This document shows, one piece after another, positions 53,140-61,711 of a DNA stretch of 64,000 nt; the first letter of the stretch is position 1, and each line of letters opens with the position of its first letter. The notes beneath the pieces are model-generated. The model worked only from the letters and a program-made list of their open reading frames with translations, had not been told where the DNA came from and ran no database searches. The stretch is from CAJQGY01 sp964523375 (GTDB lineage: Bacteria; Pseudomonadota; Gammaproteobacteria; Magnimaribacterales; D2472), in assembly GCA_964523375.1 (NCBI GenBank), contig CAZFYG010000005.1, positions 17,897-81,896 on the forward strand, in the 5' to 3' direction. The translations under genes and the position numbers were made by a program.

Positions 53140-53153
53140 ACACTATGTAGTGT
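53140..53153. promoter_or_regulatory. Inverted repeat at the scpA start
   Basis: ACACTA and TAGTGT flank a TG in ACACTATGTAGTGT, ending five bases before the scpA ATG at 53159. The rest of the 190-base aroG-scpA gap is A/T-rich with one further AT-only dyad at 53035-53055. As a G/C-containing six-base dyad at a promoter-proximal position it may be an operator for scpA or a leader hairpin. Confidence 0.4.
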
Positions 53154-53158
53154 TTACT

Positions 53159-53959
53159 ATGATAAATGTCACACAAAAACAGTTAGAATTTCCGATGGTA
53201 ATGGGTCAGCCATATGAGACCCTCCCTGATGATTTATTCATACCACCAAATGCACTTGAGCTTTGTCTGGAATCTTTTTCTGGGCCAATGGATCTTTTGC
53301 TTTATCTTATTAAAAAAGAAAATATCAATATACTCGAGCTTGATGTCTCGGAAATAACACAACAATATGTTCAGTACATTGAGTTAATGGATATCCTTAA
53401 GTTTGAATTAGCAGCAGAATATCTTGTTATGGCAGCAACTTTGGCTGAGATTAAATCTAGAATGATGTTGCCCAAAGAGCAGTTCGATGAAGAAGAGGAA
53501 GATCCAAAGCTTGCTTTGATTAAAAGACTTCAAGAATATCAAAGATATAAAACAGCCTCAGAAAATCTTGCAAACCTTCCAAGGGTTGATAGAGATTTTT
53601 TTGTTGCTTCTACTGCACTGCCAAAATTTGAAGTAGTCACACCTGATATTAACGTTACTGCTGAAGACTTAAGAGATATTCTTCATGAGGTGCTCAGCAG
53701 GCCTGATCTCAAATCAAATCATCAGATAGATTTTGAAGAGCTTTCTACTCAAGAAAGAATCCAGATTATTTTAAGTATCTTAGCAAAAAGAAATATAATA
53801 AGTTTTTCAAAAACACTTCGAAAATCAGAAGGAAGACAGGGCGTGGTAGTCACTCTTCTTGCATCATTAGAATTAGCAAAAGATGGTCATTTAGAGCTTA
53901 TTCAAAATGAATCAAATGAAATCTTTTTAAAATCTAAAGGGAGAATAGGAAATGAGTAA
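53159..53959 (+). CDS. scpA: Segregation and condensation protein A
   Basis: About 266 residues. ScpA bridges the two SMC heads with ScpB. Family pattern: ELCLESFSGPMDLLLYLIKKENINILELDVSEITQQYVQYIE near residue 35, then EYLVMAATLAEIKSRMMLP, an acidic linker, and a C-terminal winged helix. ATG 53159 is taken as start; GTG 53150 is an alternative. It overlaps scpB by eight bases. No smc gene is in the window, so the partner SMC or MukB-like protein must be elsewhere. Confidence 0.94.
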   Translation: MINVTQKQLEFPMVMGQPYETLPDDLFIPPNALELCLESFSGPMDLLLYLIKKENINILELDVSEITQQYVQYIELMDILKFELAAEYLVMAATLAEIKSRMMLPKEQFDEEEEDPKLALIKRLQEYQRYKTASENLANLPRVDRDFFVASTALPKFEVVTPDINVTAEDLRDILHEVLSRPDLKSNHQIDFEELSTQERIQIILSILAKRNIISFSKTLRKSEGRQGVVVTLLASLELAKDGHLELIQNESNEIFLKSKGRIGNE

Positions 53960-54512
53960 TAAAGTTTCAACAAATACAATCGAAGCATTACTATTTGGGG
54001 CAGGGCGTCCTTTAAGGTTATCTGAAATTAGATCTCTTTTAGAGAATAACGGCATAACAGAAGACTTGGCATCAATTAAGCAATCTATTAATGAAATAGA
54101 AGTTAGATATGAAGGTACCTCTCTCGAAATTAAAGATGTAGCATCGGGCTATAGACTTCAAATTAAGCAAGATTTCTCTGGCTGCCTTTCTCATTTATGG
54201 AACGAAAGTACACCTAGAATTTCAAAGGCGCTGATGGAAACCATATCAATAATTGCATATAAGCAACCTGTAACAAGGGGTGACATAGAAGATATTAGAG
54301 GCGTTCATGTGGGCACCTCAAGCATTCGTTCTTTGCTTGAAAGAGAATGGATAAAAGTTTCAGGATTTAGAGATGTTCCAGGAAGACCTGCTTTATACGT
54401 GACCACAAAGCAATTTCTAGATGACTTTGATGTAAAAAATATCTCATCATTGCCTTTATTGCCTGAAATCGTTGAGCAAGACTCGGAAGCCTTTCTTTCT
54501 GAAGTAATTTAG
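53952..54512 (+). CDS. scpB: Segregation and condensation protein B
   Basis: 186 residues in two winged-helix domains: NTIEALLFGAGRPLRLSEIRSLL near the start and SKALMETISIIAYKQPVTRGDIEDIRGVHVGTSSIRSLLEREWIKVSGFRDVPGRPALYVTT in the second. It binds ScpA and helps load SMC to condense and separate the chromosome. The gene overlaps scpA by eight bases and precedes rluB by seven, the usual scpA-scpB-rluB order. Confidence 0.95.
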   Translation: MSNKVSTNTIEALLFGAGRPLRLSEIRSLLENNGITEDLASIKQSINEIEVRYEGTSLEIKDVASGYRLQIKQDFSGCLSHLWNESTPRISKALMETISIIAYKQPVTRGDIEDIRGVHVGTSSIRSLLEREWIKVSGFRDVPGRPALYVTTKQFLDDFDVKNISSLPLLPEIVEQDSEAFLSEVI

Positions 54513-54519
54513 CGCTCTC

Positions 54520-55251
54520 ATGACAGAAAGACTTCAAAAGTTTTTAGCTAAATCTGGAATTGGTTCTAGGCGTTACTGTGAAAATTTAATTAAGCAAGGC
54601 TTAGTAAAAGTAAATGGTAAAGTTGCTCAGGTTGGCTGCACTGTTTCATCAAAAGACGAGGTTGAGTATAAAGAAGAAATTATTCAAAATGCGGATGAAG
54701 AGCTCAAGGTTGTTATCCTTAATAAGCCCGAGGGCGTCTTATCATCAAATGCTAGAGAAAAAAAACTACCCATTGTCTTTGACTACTTGCCAGATGATGG
54801 GAATCAAAGGAACTGGATATCTATAGGTAGATTAGATATTAATACATCTGGACTAATGCTATTTACTAATGATGGCGGGTTTGCAAATAAATGCATGCAC
54901 CCTTCTTATAAGGTTGATAAAGAATATCTAGTGAGAGCTAGAGGAGAATTCAATCAAGATATTAGATCGCGAATGCTAAAAGGAATTGAAATTGAGGGAA
55001 GCCTCCATAAGTTTACCGATATTGTTGAGGGAGAAAAAAAAGGAACAAACCAATGGTTCTCTGTATGTCTAATAAGTGGTAAAAATAGAGAAGTAAGAAA
55101 AATATTTAATCATTTTGATATGGACGTTAGTAGATTAAAAAGAACTAGATTTGGACCAATATTTCTTCCATCAACCCTGTCAAAAGGAAAATCTAAGTTA
55201 CTATCGCAGCCTGAGATTGAAGAGTTATCCAAGTATGGCTTTAAAAAGTAA
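54520..55251 (+). CDS. rluB: 23S rRNA pseudouridine synthase (RluB type)
   Basis: 243 residues. S4-like RNA-binding domain at the N-terminus (ERLQKFLAKSGIGSRRYCENLIKQGLVKVNGKV) and the RsuA/RluB catalytic domain with Asp in GRLDINTSGLMLFTNDG; then GKNREVRKIFNHF. RluB modifies U2605 of 23S rRNA. RluE/RluF/RsuA specificities are alternatives, but scpB adjacency favours RluB. The C-terminal basic tail found in E. coli RluB is absent. The next gene overlaps its end by 17 bases. Confidence 0.92.
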   Translation: MTERLQKFLAKSGIGSRRYCENLIKQGLVKVNGKVAQVGCTVSSKDEVEYKEEIIQNADEELKVVILNKPEGVLSSNAREKKLPIVFDYLPDDGNQRNWISIGRLDINTSGLMLFTNDGGFANKCMHPSYKVDKEYLVRARGEFNQDIRSRMLKGIEIEGSLHKFTDIVEGEKKGTNQWFSVCLISGKNREVRKIFNHFDMDVSRLKRTRFGPIFLPSTLSKGKSKLLSQPEIEELSKYGFKK

Positions 55252-55831
55252 GCTTGTTCATAAAAAATTTATTGATGTAGCTTTAAAAAATAATCACTTA
55301 GAGTTTTTAAAATTACTAGATTTACTAGACCCTATTAAATTAAGTGATAGATCTAATCATGACCTGCCCTTAAAACTATTTATTATAAAAACTATAATAG
55401 GGCAACAGGTCTCTGTGAAAGCTGCAGATGCGGTTTGGAATAAAGTTAAACCAGTTGTAGCTGGCGATAGTCTAAATTTGGCTGATTTAGAAAATGTAGG
55501 CCTGTCTAAAATGAAAAAAATCTATGTTGAAGAAACATTTAACTATTTCTCAAAAAATCAATATAGCAGATCGTTTTTAAGAAATTGTTCAGAGAAAGAG
55601 CTTGAAGATATTTTTTTAAAAATTAAAGGAATTGGGCCATGGACACTCAATGTAATAAGAATGTTTTATATACATGATGAGGATATTTGGCTTCCAGAAG
55701 ATCTGGTTATTAAAAAAAGTTTAATGTACTTTTTTGACCTAGAAAAGAACAAGGATGTATTCAAGCTATATGGCCCATATAAAACATATTTCTGCATGTA
55801 TTTATGGGCGGGATCAAAGCTCTTTAAATGA
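55235..55831 (+). CDS. HhH-GPD DNA glycosylase (AlkA-like)
   Basis: About 198 residues. The helix-hairpin-helix reads FLKIKGIGPWTLNVIRMF and the catalytic Asp is in WLPEDLVIKKSL; there is no catalytic Lys in the hairpin, so it is a monofunctional 3-methyladenine-type glycosylase, as in AlkA. The front half holds LFIIKTIIGQQVSVKAADAVW. It would excise alkylated bases. It is smaller than AlkA (282) because the N-terminal TATA-box-like domain is missing. ATG 55235 is chosen inside rluB; the frame is open further upstream but is rluB sequence. It overlaps the converging yciK gene by 18 bases. Confidence 0.85.
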   Translation: MALKSKLVHKKFIDVALKNNHLEFLKLLDLLDPIKLSDRSNHDLPLKLFIIKTIIGQQVSVKAADAVWNKVKPVVAGDSLNLADLENVGLSKMKKIYVEETFNYFSKNQYSRSFLRNCSEKELEDIFLKIKGIGPWTLNVIRMFYIHDEDIWLPEDLVIKKSLMYFFDLEKNKDVFKLYGPYKTYFCMYLWAGSKLFK

Positions 55832-56539
55832 ATCAAATGTAAAATAATGAGTGCTTGTGCTTTCACTTTCTTTGGAAAAAAACCATTCATAACATTTTTG
55901 AAGTTCTTGAGGGTCTTTAAGCGTCGAAGGGTCTTCGGCGGGGTAGGCAAAAGCTCTCATTGAAGTTCTAGTTGCCCCTGGATCAAAATTAAATATTTTT
56001 AGGCTTGAGGTGCTCTCTAGCTCATCTCTAAATATTTCTGCCATAGATTTAGTTGCAGCTTTTGATATTGCATATGCTCCCCAAAAAGCCCTTCCTTTAT
56101 TGGCAACTCCCGATGAAGTGAATATTATTCTTGGAAAAGCTGAGCCCGATAAAGCTGGAATGAGGCTTTTACTTAATAAAAATGAAGCAGTTAAATTAAC
56201 ATTAATTACCTTACTCCATGTTTCATGATCGTACTCTGATAGCATCGACATTTTACCTAAAATAGATGCATTATTAATTAATCCATCAAGGTGCCCATAA
56301 TAACGAATGATTTCGTTATTAATTTCAGTTGCTTGGTTTTGGCTTAAGCTCTCTAAATCACATTCTATAATTAGAGGTTTGGTATTGTGGTTTTTTTTAA
56401 TATGATCATATGTCTCATTTAGGCTCCTAGAGTCTCTTCCTAAGAGAATTATATTAGCTCCTTTTGCGCTCATTCCAAAAGAAAGCTCTCTTCCAATTCC
56501 CTTATTTGCTCCAGTAATTAAAATATTTTTATTTTGCAT
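55814..56539 (-). CDS. yciK: SDR-family oxidoreductase (YciK type)
   Basis: 241 residues. Cofactor motif ITGANKGIGREL, the NNAS segment LINNASILG, catalytic Ser and Tyr-x3-Lys in FTSSGVAN and GAYAISKAA, and a YciK-like ending FNFDPGATRTSMRAFAYPAEDPSTLKDP. NAD(P)-dependent reductase of unknown substrate. It sits in ubiG-HAD-yciK order, the same as in Pseudomonas. The intergenic spacing to the HAD gene is 13 bases. Confidence 0.88.
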   Translation of the reverse strand: MQNKNILITGANKGIGRELSFGMSAKGANIILLGRDSRSLNETYDHIKKNHNTKPLIIECDLESLSQNQATEINNEIIRYYGHLDGLINNASILGKMSMLSEYDHETWSKVINVNLTASFLLSKSLIPALSGSAFPRIIFTSSGVANKGRAFWGAYAISKAATKSMAEIFRDELESTSSLKIFNFDPGATRTSMRAFAYPAEDPSTLKDPQELQKCYEWFFSKESESTSTHYFTFDSFKEL

Positions 56540-56552
56540 ATACAGCTTTTTA

Positions 56553-57221
56553 TTATTTACCTATGTATTTGGCTAGTTCTATTGGATGGTCAATTCTAAT
56601 TTCTTTCTTGCCTATGTTTGTGGGAAGATTTCCATAACCATACTCACACGATACCACTATCATTCCAGCGGCATTACCAGCTGCAATATCCACATTGTGA
56701 TCCCCCACATAGCATGTTTTTATAGGATCTATTCCGATCTCACTGCACGCTAATAGAATACCTTCCGGACTAGGTTTTGCACTTTTCAAATGATCTGGGC
56801 ATATTAAAATTAATGAACTACTTAACTCATTAAAGGAATCAATTAAAGGCTTTGCATATTCATAGGGTTTGTTAGTAACTATCCCAAAAGAAATATTGTT
56901 ATCTGCTAAAGAATTAAGCATTTCTTTTATACCGTCAAATAAATAAGAGCTTTTTATAAGATTTTTTTTGTATTGTTTAAGCAAATCACTTCTTAATACC
57001 TCAAACCTAGAATCACTTTCGTTAATACCAAATCCAACCTTGATAAGCTTTCCGCTTCCATCTGAGATATGGTGACGGATATCAGCAAGCTCGAGGCAAT
57101 GTTTATTGTTATCTAAAAGAACATTATTTAATGAGATCAAAAAATCAGGCGCAGTATCAATCAGCGTTCCATCAAGATCGAATAAAACAAGCTCTGTTTT
57201 ATTAAGAGGGTTTTCTTGCAT
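56553..57221 (-). CDS. HAD-family phosphatase (MupP/Gph type)
   Basis: 222 residues. Motif I LFDLDGTLIDTAPDF with its nucleophile Asp, motif II Thr in GIVTNKP, motif III Lys in SAKPSPEG, and motif IV CYVGDHNVDIAAGNAAG. Usually annotated as phosphoglycolate phosphatase. In pseudomonads the gene in this exact position between ubiG and yciK is MupP, an N-acetylmuramic acid 6-phosphate phosphatase of the cell-wall recycling route; this is a better candidate by context, though sequence motifs do not decide. Overlaps ubiG by 20 bases. Confidence 0.88.
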   Translation of the reverse strand: MQENPLNKTELVLFDLDGTLIDTAPDFLISLNNVLLDNNKHCLELADIRHHISDGSGKLIKVGFGINESDSRFEVLRSDLLKQYKKNLIKSSYLFDGIKEMLNSLADNNISFGIVTNKPYEYAKPLIDSFNELSSSLILICPDHLKSAKPSPEGILLACSEIGIDPIKTCYVGDHNVDIAAGNAAGMIVVSCEYGYGNLPTNIGKKEIRIDHPIELAKYIGK

Positions 57222-57903
57222 GGATTATATAATTAACGCCAAGATCATTATTAAGAGTTGCATTATGAGTTATTGGATTGTAAAACATTCCCTTGGTATC
57301 AAGTAACTCAGCATTTGCAGCTCTAACATATGATGCAAGTGTGGAAGGCTTAATAAACTTATTGTATTCATGTGTTCCTTTAGGAAGAACTTTAAAAATA
57401 TATTCAGCCCCTACAATAGCCGTTACCCATGACCTTGGGTTTTTATTTATTGTAGAAAGGAATAAATCGCCGCCAGGCCTTAACAATTTTGTGCAAACAT
57501 TTATTAGTGACTTTGGATCTGGGACATGTTCTAGGACTTCTAAGCACGATACAACATCAAAACGATCATTATTACTTTTATAAAAATCTTCGGCAGTTCC
57601 AACTATATAATTAATATTTTTAGAATTCTCCTTAGCGTGTGCTCTTGCAATCTCAATACCAGGCCCAGCTGCGTCTATTCCCGTTACAATAGCCCCTTTA
57701 TCGAACATTGCCTCCGCAAGGATTCCACCCCCACAACCAACATCTAAATACTCTTTATTTTCTACATGGATAATATCATTTATGTAGTTTGCCCTTAGTG
57801 GGTTAATTTTGTGAAGAGGTTTAAAGTCACCCTCTTTGTCCCACCATTTATCGGCAAGCTCCGCAAATTTGGTAACTTCATTTTGATCAATATTCATCTG
57901 CAC
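57202..57903 (-). CDS. ubiG: Ubiquinone biosynthesis O-methyltransferase
   Basis: 233 residues. SAM motif DVGCGGGILAEAMFDKGA with GIDAAGPGIEIARAHA, then ITHNATLNNDLGVNYI at the C-terminus, matching UbiG. The N-terminal helix FAELADKWWDKEGDFKPLHKINPLR is diagnostic. It carries out both O-methylations in ubiquinone synthesis. ATG 57903 or the in-frame ATG 57897 could start it. It is the first gene of the ubiG-HAD-yciK operon and is divergent from the transhydrogenase operon across 171 bases. Confidence 0.95.
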   Translation of the reverse strand: MQMNIDQNEVTKFAELADKWWDKEGDFKPLHKINPLRANYINDIIHVENKEYLDVGCGGGILAEAMFDKGAIVTGIDAAGPGIEIARAHAKENSKNINYIVGTAEDFYKSNNDRFDVVSCLEVLEHVPDPKSLINVCTKLLRPGGDLFLSTINKNPRSWVTAIVGAEYIFKVLPKGTHEYNKFIKPSTLASYVRAANAELLDTKGMFYNPITHNATLNNDLGVNYIIHARKPS

Positions 57904-57955
57904 AGTTTAACAATTTTTTTTTCATAATATTATCTATCTTCAAATTAAATATTTA

Positions 57956-57970
57956 TGTAGTAAAGCTACA
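57956..57970. promoter_or_regulatory. Small hairpin in the ubiG-pntAA divergent gap
   Basis: TGTAG and CTACA flank TAAAG in the 171-base gap between ubiG and pntAA. The remainder of the gap is A/T-rich; TTGACT at 58017-58022 could be a -35 for pntAA, but no convincing -10 at the right distance was found. Confidence 0.25.
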
Positions 57971-58074
57971 AAATTAATTTGATCAAACCTTATAAATAAA
58001 GCATATGTAATTTCAATTGACTTTTAAATTTACTTATTATTTACTTCACTACAAGACATTTTATTTTATTTATA

Positions 58075-59193
58075 GTGATAATTTCAGCATTAAAATCTAA
58101 AGAAACTACAGACACACGATCTCCAATACATTTGGAGACCATATCCTCAATCCTATCTTTAGAGACCTCAATAATGTTTGAAGAGGGGATCGGGGCTGGA
58201 ATTTATACTGATGATAATGCTTTTAAAGAGTTAGGTCTCAATGCTGCAAGCAGGAATGACTGTTTATCAAAAGCAAATTTAATCATAACCCTTCAACCTT
58301 TATCAAATGATGAGTTAGATATGGTAACTATAGGCTCAACCATTCTTGGCACAGTTAATCCTTTTTATAACCAAGAACACATTGATGAGTGTAAAAAAAG
58401 AGGCATAAATTTAGTGAGCATGGAATTTATTCCTAGAATTACTCGAGCTCAAAAAATGGATGTATTAAGCTCACAAGCTAATTTAGCAGGATATTCAGCT
58501 GTTATAGAGTCTGCTAAACACCTATCAAAAGGCCTCCCTATGATGATGACAGCTGCTGGCACTTTAAAGCCCGCAAGAGTTTTTGTGATTGGCGTTGGTG
58601 TTGCAGGATTGCAAGCCATAGCAACAGCAAAGAGGCTGGGAGCGAGAGTTGAAGCTTTCGATACAAGAGATGTTGTTGAAGAGCAAGTTAATTCACTTGG
58701 AGCCAAGTTTGTAAAAATAGACCTTGGTGAAACTGGGCAAAATGATCAAGGTTATGCCAATGAGTTGACTCCAGAACAAATACAAAAACAAAAAGACCTT
58801 CAATCGGAAGTCTGTGCTCGTTCCGATATTGTAATAACTACAGCCCAGCTCTTTGGTAGACCTGCTCCAAGATTAATTGACGAAAAAACTATTTCTCAAA
58901 TGCAACCTGGCAGCGTCATATTTGATATGGCAGTTGAGTCTGGAGGTAATGTTGAGGGCTCCGAAATTGATCAAGTGGTTATTAAAAATGGTGTAAAGAT
59001 AATTGGGATTTCAAACTTAACTTCAACTGTTTCTTCGCATGCATCCCTTGCTCTTTCTAATAACTTTAACCATTGGATATGCGATTTTTACAATAAAGAA
59101 TTAAAGATAATTGAATTTAATTTTGAGGATGAAATTATTAAGAGTAGCGTTCTTGTCCACAAGGGTGAAATACTTAACGAGAGGTTTAAATAA
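58075..59193 (+). CDS. pntAA: NAD(P) transhydrogenase alpha subunit, soluble part
   Basis: 372 residues, the NAD(H)-binding domain I. Seen: AGTLKPARVFVIGVGVAGLQAIATAKRLGARVEAFDTR as nucleotide fold, and AGYSAVIESAKHLSKGLPMMMTAAG. It lacks the membrane spans at the end that the E. coli PntA has; these are in the next gene, so the enzyme is of the three-subunit Rhodospirillum type. The complex uses proton motive force to reduce NADP with NADH. Start is GTG with no obvious ribosome site. Confidence 0.93.
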   Translation: MIISALKSKETTDTRSPIHLETISSILSLETSIMFEEGIGAGIYTDDNAFKELGLNAASRNDCLSKANLIITLQPLSNDELDMVTIGSTILGTVNPFYNQEHIDECKKRGINLVSMEFIPRITRAQKMDVLSSQANLAGYSAVIESAKHLSKGLPMMMTAAGTLKPARVFVIGVGVAGLQAIATAKRLGARVEAFDTRDVVEEQVNSLGAKFVKIDLGETGQNDQGYANELTPEQIQKQKDLQSEVCARSDIVITTAQLFGRPAPRLIDEKTISQMQPGSVIFDMAVESGGNVEGSEIDQVVIKNGVKIIGISNLTSTVSSHASLALSNNFNHWICDFYNKELKIIEFNFEDEIIKSSVLVHKGEILNERFK

Positions 59194-59466
59194 ATGGAAA
59201 CATACATTCTTTTGGGTTTTGTTCTTATTCTATCTATCTATCTTGGATTGGAGCTCATTTCTAAAGTTCCAAGCACACTCCATACTCCCCTTATGTCTGG
59301 TGCCAATGCAATATCTGGAATCGCATTAGTTGGTGCTCTCCTTTTAACTGCTGATAGCCAATTACAAACGGCTCTTGCATTTTTAGCTGTAACTTTTGCA
59401 TCAATAAATGTTTTTGGAGGCTATCTTGTAACAAATAGAATGCTCAAAATGTTTAAGAAGAAATAA
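59194..59466 (+). CDS. pntAB: NAD(P) transhydrogenase alpha subunit, membrane part
   Basis: 90 residues with three hydrophobic spans (YILLGFVLILSIYLGLELI, GIALVGALLLTA, ALAFLAVTFASINVFGGYLV), the alpha-2 subunit. SKVPSTLHTPLMSGANAISGI is the conserved segment before span 2. It forms the proton channel together with PntB. Start ATG follows the pntAA stop directly with no gap, and pntB starts three bases after its stop, so all three subunits are translated from one message. Confidence 0.95.
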   Translation: METYILLGFVLILSIYLGLELISKVPSTLHTPLMSGANAISGIALVGALLLTADSQLQTALAFLAVTFASINVFGGYLVTNRMLKMFKKK

Positions 59467-59468
59467 TT

Positions 59469-60836
59469 ATGGAAATCTCATTAATACAAAACATTGTCTA
59501 CATTTTTTCATCAATACTATTTATTACTGGCATCAAGATGCTCGGGAAAGAAGATACAGCAGTAAAAGGTAATTTCCTCTCAGCCATTGCAATGTTTGTA
59601 GCTGTTTTGGTTACTTTTATTAATATCTCTAATCCCTTAATACTTATAGCAGGGATAGGCCTGGGGGCCTTTATCGGTTCTTTGATAGCTTTAAAAGTTA
59701 AAATGACATCAATACCAGAGATGGTTGCTTTATTTAACGGCTTTGGTGGCCTGGCTACTTTTTTAATAGCTTGGTCAGAGTTTAATTCAACTCCAGACAA
59801 TCTATTTCAATATATATTGGTTATGACTACTGTTTATGTCGGCGGGATTACATTTACGGGAAGCTTGGTAGCTTATGCCAAATTGTCTGAAAAAATTCAA
59901 ATAGCAAAAACATCAATTATCACAAAATTATTTACAACAATTTTTTATATCTCATTGGTATTTTTATTGTATTCAGCAATAGTGACGCCATTACTGGTAA
60001 CTAACTTTGAGTTTTTTACAGTTTTGCTAATCTTAACCCTTCTAGGTGGAATTGGTTTTGTTCTTCCAATAGGTGGAGGCGATATGCCGGTAGTAATATC
60101 TCTTCTTAACTCTTTATCGGGAATAGCCGCAGCCTTCGCTGGATTGATATTGCTTAATAATGTGCTAATAGTTGCAGGGTCATTGGTTGGAGCTAGTGGA
60201 TTGATACTCACAATCATCATGGCTAAAGCCATGAATAGATCTATAAGTAATATTCTTTTTGTAGGTTATGCAAGCGCCACAAGCTCAAAAAGTTCTGAGG
60301 AACAGGGAGAGGTCAATCCCATCAATGTATCCGATGCATACTTAATCTTAGAAAACGCAAGCTCAGTTCTTATAGTTCCTGGCTATGGAATGGCAGTCGC
60401 TCAAGCACAGCATGTTGTAAGAGAGCTTGGAGAGCTCTTGGAAGAAAATGGTACTGAAGTGAAGTATGGCATTCACCCTGTAGCAGGCAGGATGCCTGGG
60501 CATATGAATGTCTTATTGGCGGAAGCTAATGTCTCTTATGATGTTCTAGCTGAACCAGATGATGTAAACCCATCTATGGATTCGGTAGATGTTGCAGTCG
60601 TCATTGGTGCTAATGATGTTGTCAACCCATCCGCAACCGAAGAGCCAGGAAGCCCTATATACGGTATGCCTATTATCGAAGTTCATAATGCAAAAACAGT
60701 TTTTGTTTTAAAGAGGTCGATGTCCTCTGGTTTTGCTGGCGTTCAAAATCCTTTGTTTTTTAAGCAAAATACAAGAATGCTATTTGGAGATGCAAAAGAA
60801 TCAATTGGTGGAGTTGTTTCAGAATTCAAGGACTAG
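59469..60836 (+). CDS. pntB: NAD(P) transhydrogenase beta subunit
   Basis: 455 residues: about nine membrane spans in the first 270 residues, including KMTSIPEMVALFNGFGGLATFLIA, then a C-terminal NADP(H)-binding domain III beginning ENASSVLIVPGYGMAVAQAQHVVRELGELL, with IHPVAGRMPGHMNVLLAEANV and AVVIGANDVVNPSA. It forms the proton-translocating channel and holds NADPH. The complex is a principal source of NADPH, for example for glutamate synthase, in energy-limited cells. Confidence 0.96.
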   Translation: MEISLIQNIVYIFSSILFITGIKMLGKEDTAVKGNFLSAIAMFVAVLVTFINISNPLILIAGIGLGAFIGSLIALKVKMTSIPEMVALFNGFGGLATFLIAWSEFNSTPDNLFQYILVMTTVYVGGITFTGSLVAYAKLSEKIQIAKTSIITKLFTTIFYISLVFLLYSAIVTPLLVTNFEFFTVLLILTLLGGIGFVLPIGGGDMPVVISLLNSLSGIAAAFAGLILLNNVLIVAGSLVGASGLILTIIMAKAMNRSISNILFVGYASATSSKSSEEQGEVNPINVSDAYLILENASSVLIVPGYGMAVAQAQHVVRELGELLEENGTEVKYGIHPVAGRMPGHMNVLLAEANVSYDVLAEPDDVNPSMDSVDVAVVIGANDVVNPSATEEPGSPIYGMPIIEVHNAKTVFVLKRSMSSGFAGVQNPLFFKQNTRMLFGDAKESIGGVVSEFKD

Positions 60837-60904
60837 AAGACACTTTTTATCCTAGTTGCTCTAATATATTTTATAATATTATTTATTAATTAAAGTAATT
60901 GAAA

Positions 60905-61678
60905 ATGAAAATTGTTTTGGTAACTGGTGGATTTGATCCAATTCACTCTGGCCACATATCATATCTAAAGTCCGCCAAAGCTCTTGGAGATAAGCTAATA
61001 GTTGGTCTAAATAGCGATACATGGCTTGAAAACAAAAAAGAAAAATATTTCATGCCTTTCATCGAAAGAAAAATAATCATAGAAAATTTATCTTGTGTAG
61101 ATCAAGTAATTGGTTTTCAAGACGATGCTGAAGGCACTGCAATTAATGCACTTGAGCATGTTAAAAAACTCTACCCAAAAGACACTATTTTATTTGCCAA
61201 TGGTGGTGATAGGAATATAGAAAATATTCCTGAAATGTCAGTGAAAGGAGTTGAGTTTTTATTTGGAGTTGGGGGTGATGATAAAAAGAATTCTTCATCA
61301 TGGATACTCAAAAAATGGAAATACTTTCAAGAGGAAAGGGTCTGGGGCTCTTACTATAATTTATTCAAAGATGGTGATGTAAAAGTAAAAGAATTAATTG
61401 TTGCCCCTAAGCAGGGTATGAGTTTTCAGAGGCATAAGTTTAGAAGTGAGATATGGTTAGTAAGCAAGGGCTGTTGTGTTGTTAATTTTAGTAAAAATAA
61501 TCCAGAAAATAGAGAAACAGTTACCCTCAAAAAGTTTGATAAATATCTCGCAAAAGTTGGTGATTGGCATCAAATTACAAATCCTTTTGATAAGCCTTGT
61601 CATTTAATTGAGATTCAATATGGCGAAGAAGTGAGCGAAGAAGACATTGAAAGATTAGACTTCTACACCCCTCAATAA
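60905..61678 (+). CDS. Nucleotidyltransferase fused to mannose-6-phosphate-isomerase-type cupin
   Basis: About 257 residues. Residues 1-130 are a cytidylyltransferase-type domain: VTGGFDPIHSGHISYLKSAKALGDKLIVGLNSD with the HxGH catalytic motif at 14-17 and ANGGDRNIENIPE. Residues 145-255 are cupin-like, resembling the type II mannose-6-phosphate isomerase C-terminus: WGSYYNLFKDGDVKVKELIVAPKQGMSFQRHKFRSEIWLVSKG and a second motif DWHQITNPFDKPCHLIEIQYG. The ATG at 60905 is chosen over an in-frame TTG at 60899. The fusion suggests production of an activated sugar or polyol (CDP- or ADP-linked), perhaps with sugar isomerisation; the exact reaction is unknown. A stem-loop follows. Confidence 0.8.
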   Translation: MKIVLVTGGFDPIHSGHISYLKSAKALGDKLIVGLNSDTWLENKKEKYFMPFIERKIIIENLSCVDQVIGFQDDAEGTAINALEHVKKLYPKDTILFANGGDRNIENIPEMSVKGVEFLFGVGGDDKKNSSSWILKKWKYFQEERVWGSYYNLFKDGDVKVKELIVAPKQGMSFQRHKFRSEIWLVSKGCCVVNFSKNNPENRETVTLKKFDKYLAKVGDWHQITNPFDKPCHLIEIQYGEEVSEEDIERLDFYTPQ

Positions 61679-61702
61679 ATTAGTTTTTATACCCTGTAAA
61701 CG

Positions 61703-61711
61703 TGATAAAAT
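61703..61711 (+). promoter_or_regulatory. Extended -10 candidate upstream of gyrA
   Basis: TGATAAAAT fits the extended -10 pattern (TGn then TAAAAT) 59 bases before the gyrA ATG. It overlaps the 12-base inverted repeat that follows. No -35 was found. Confidence 0.3.
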
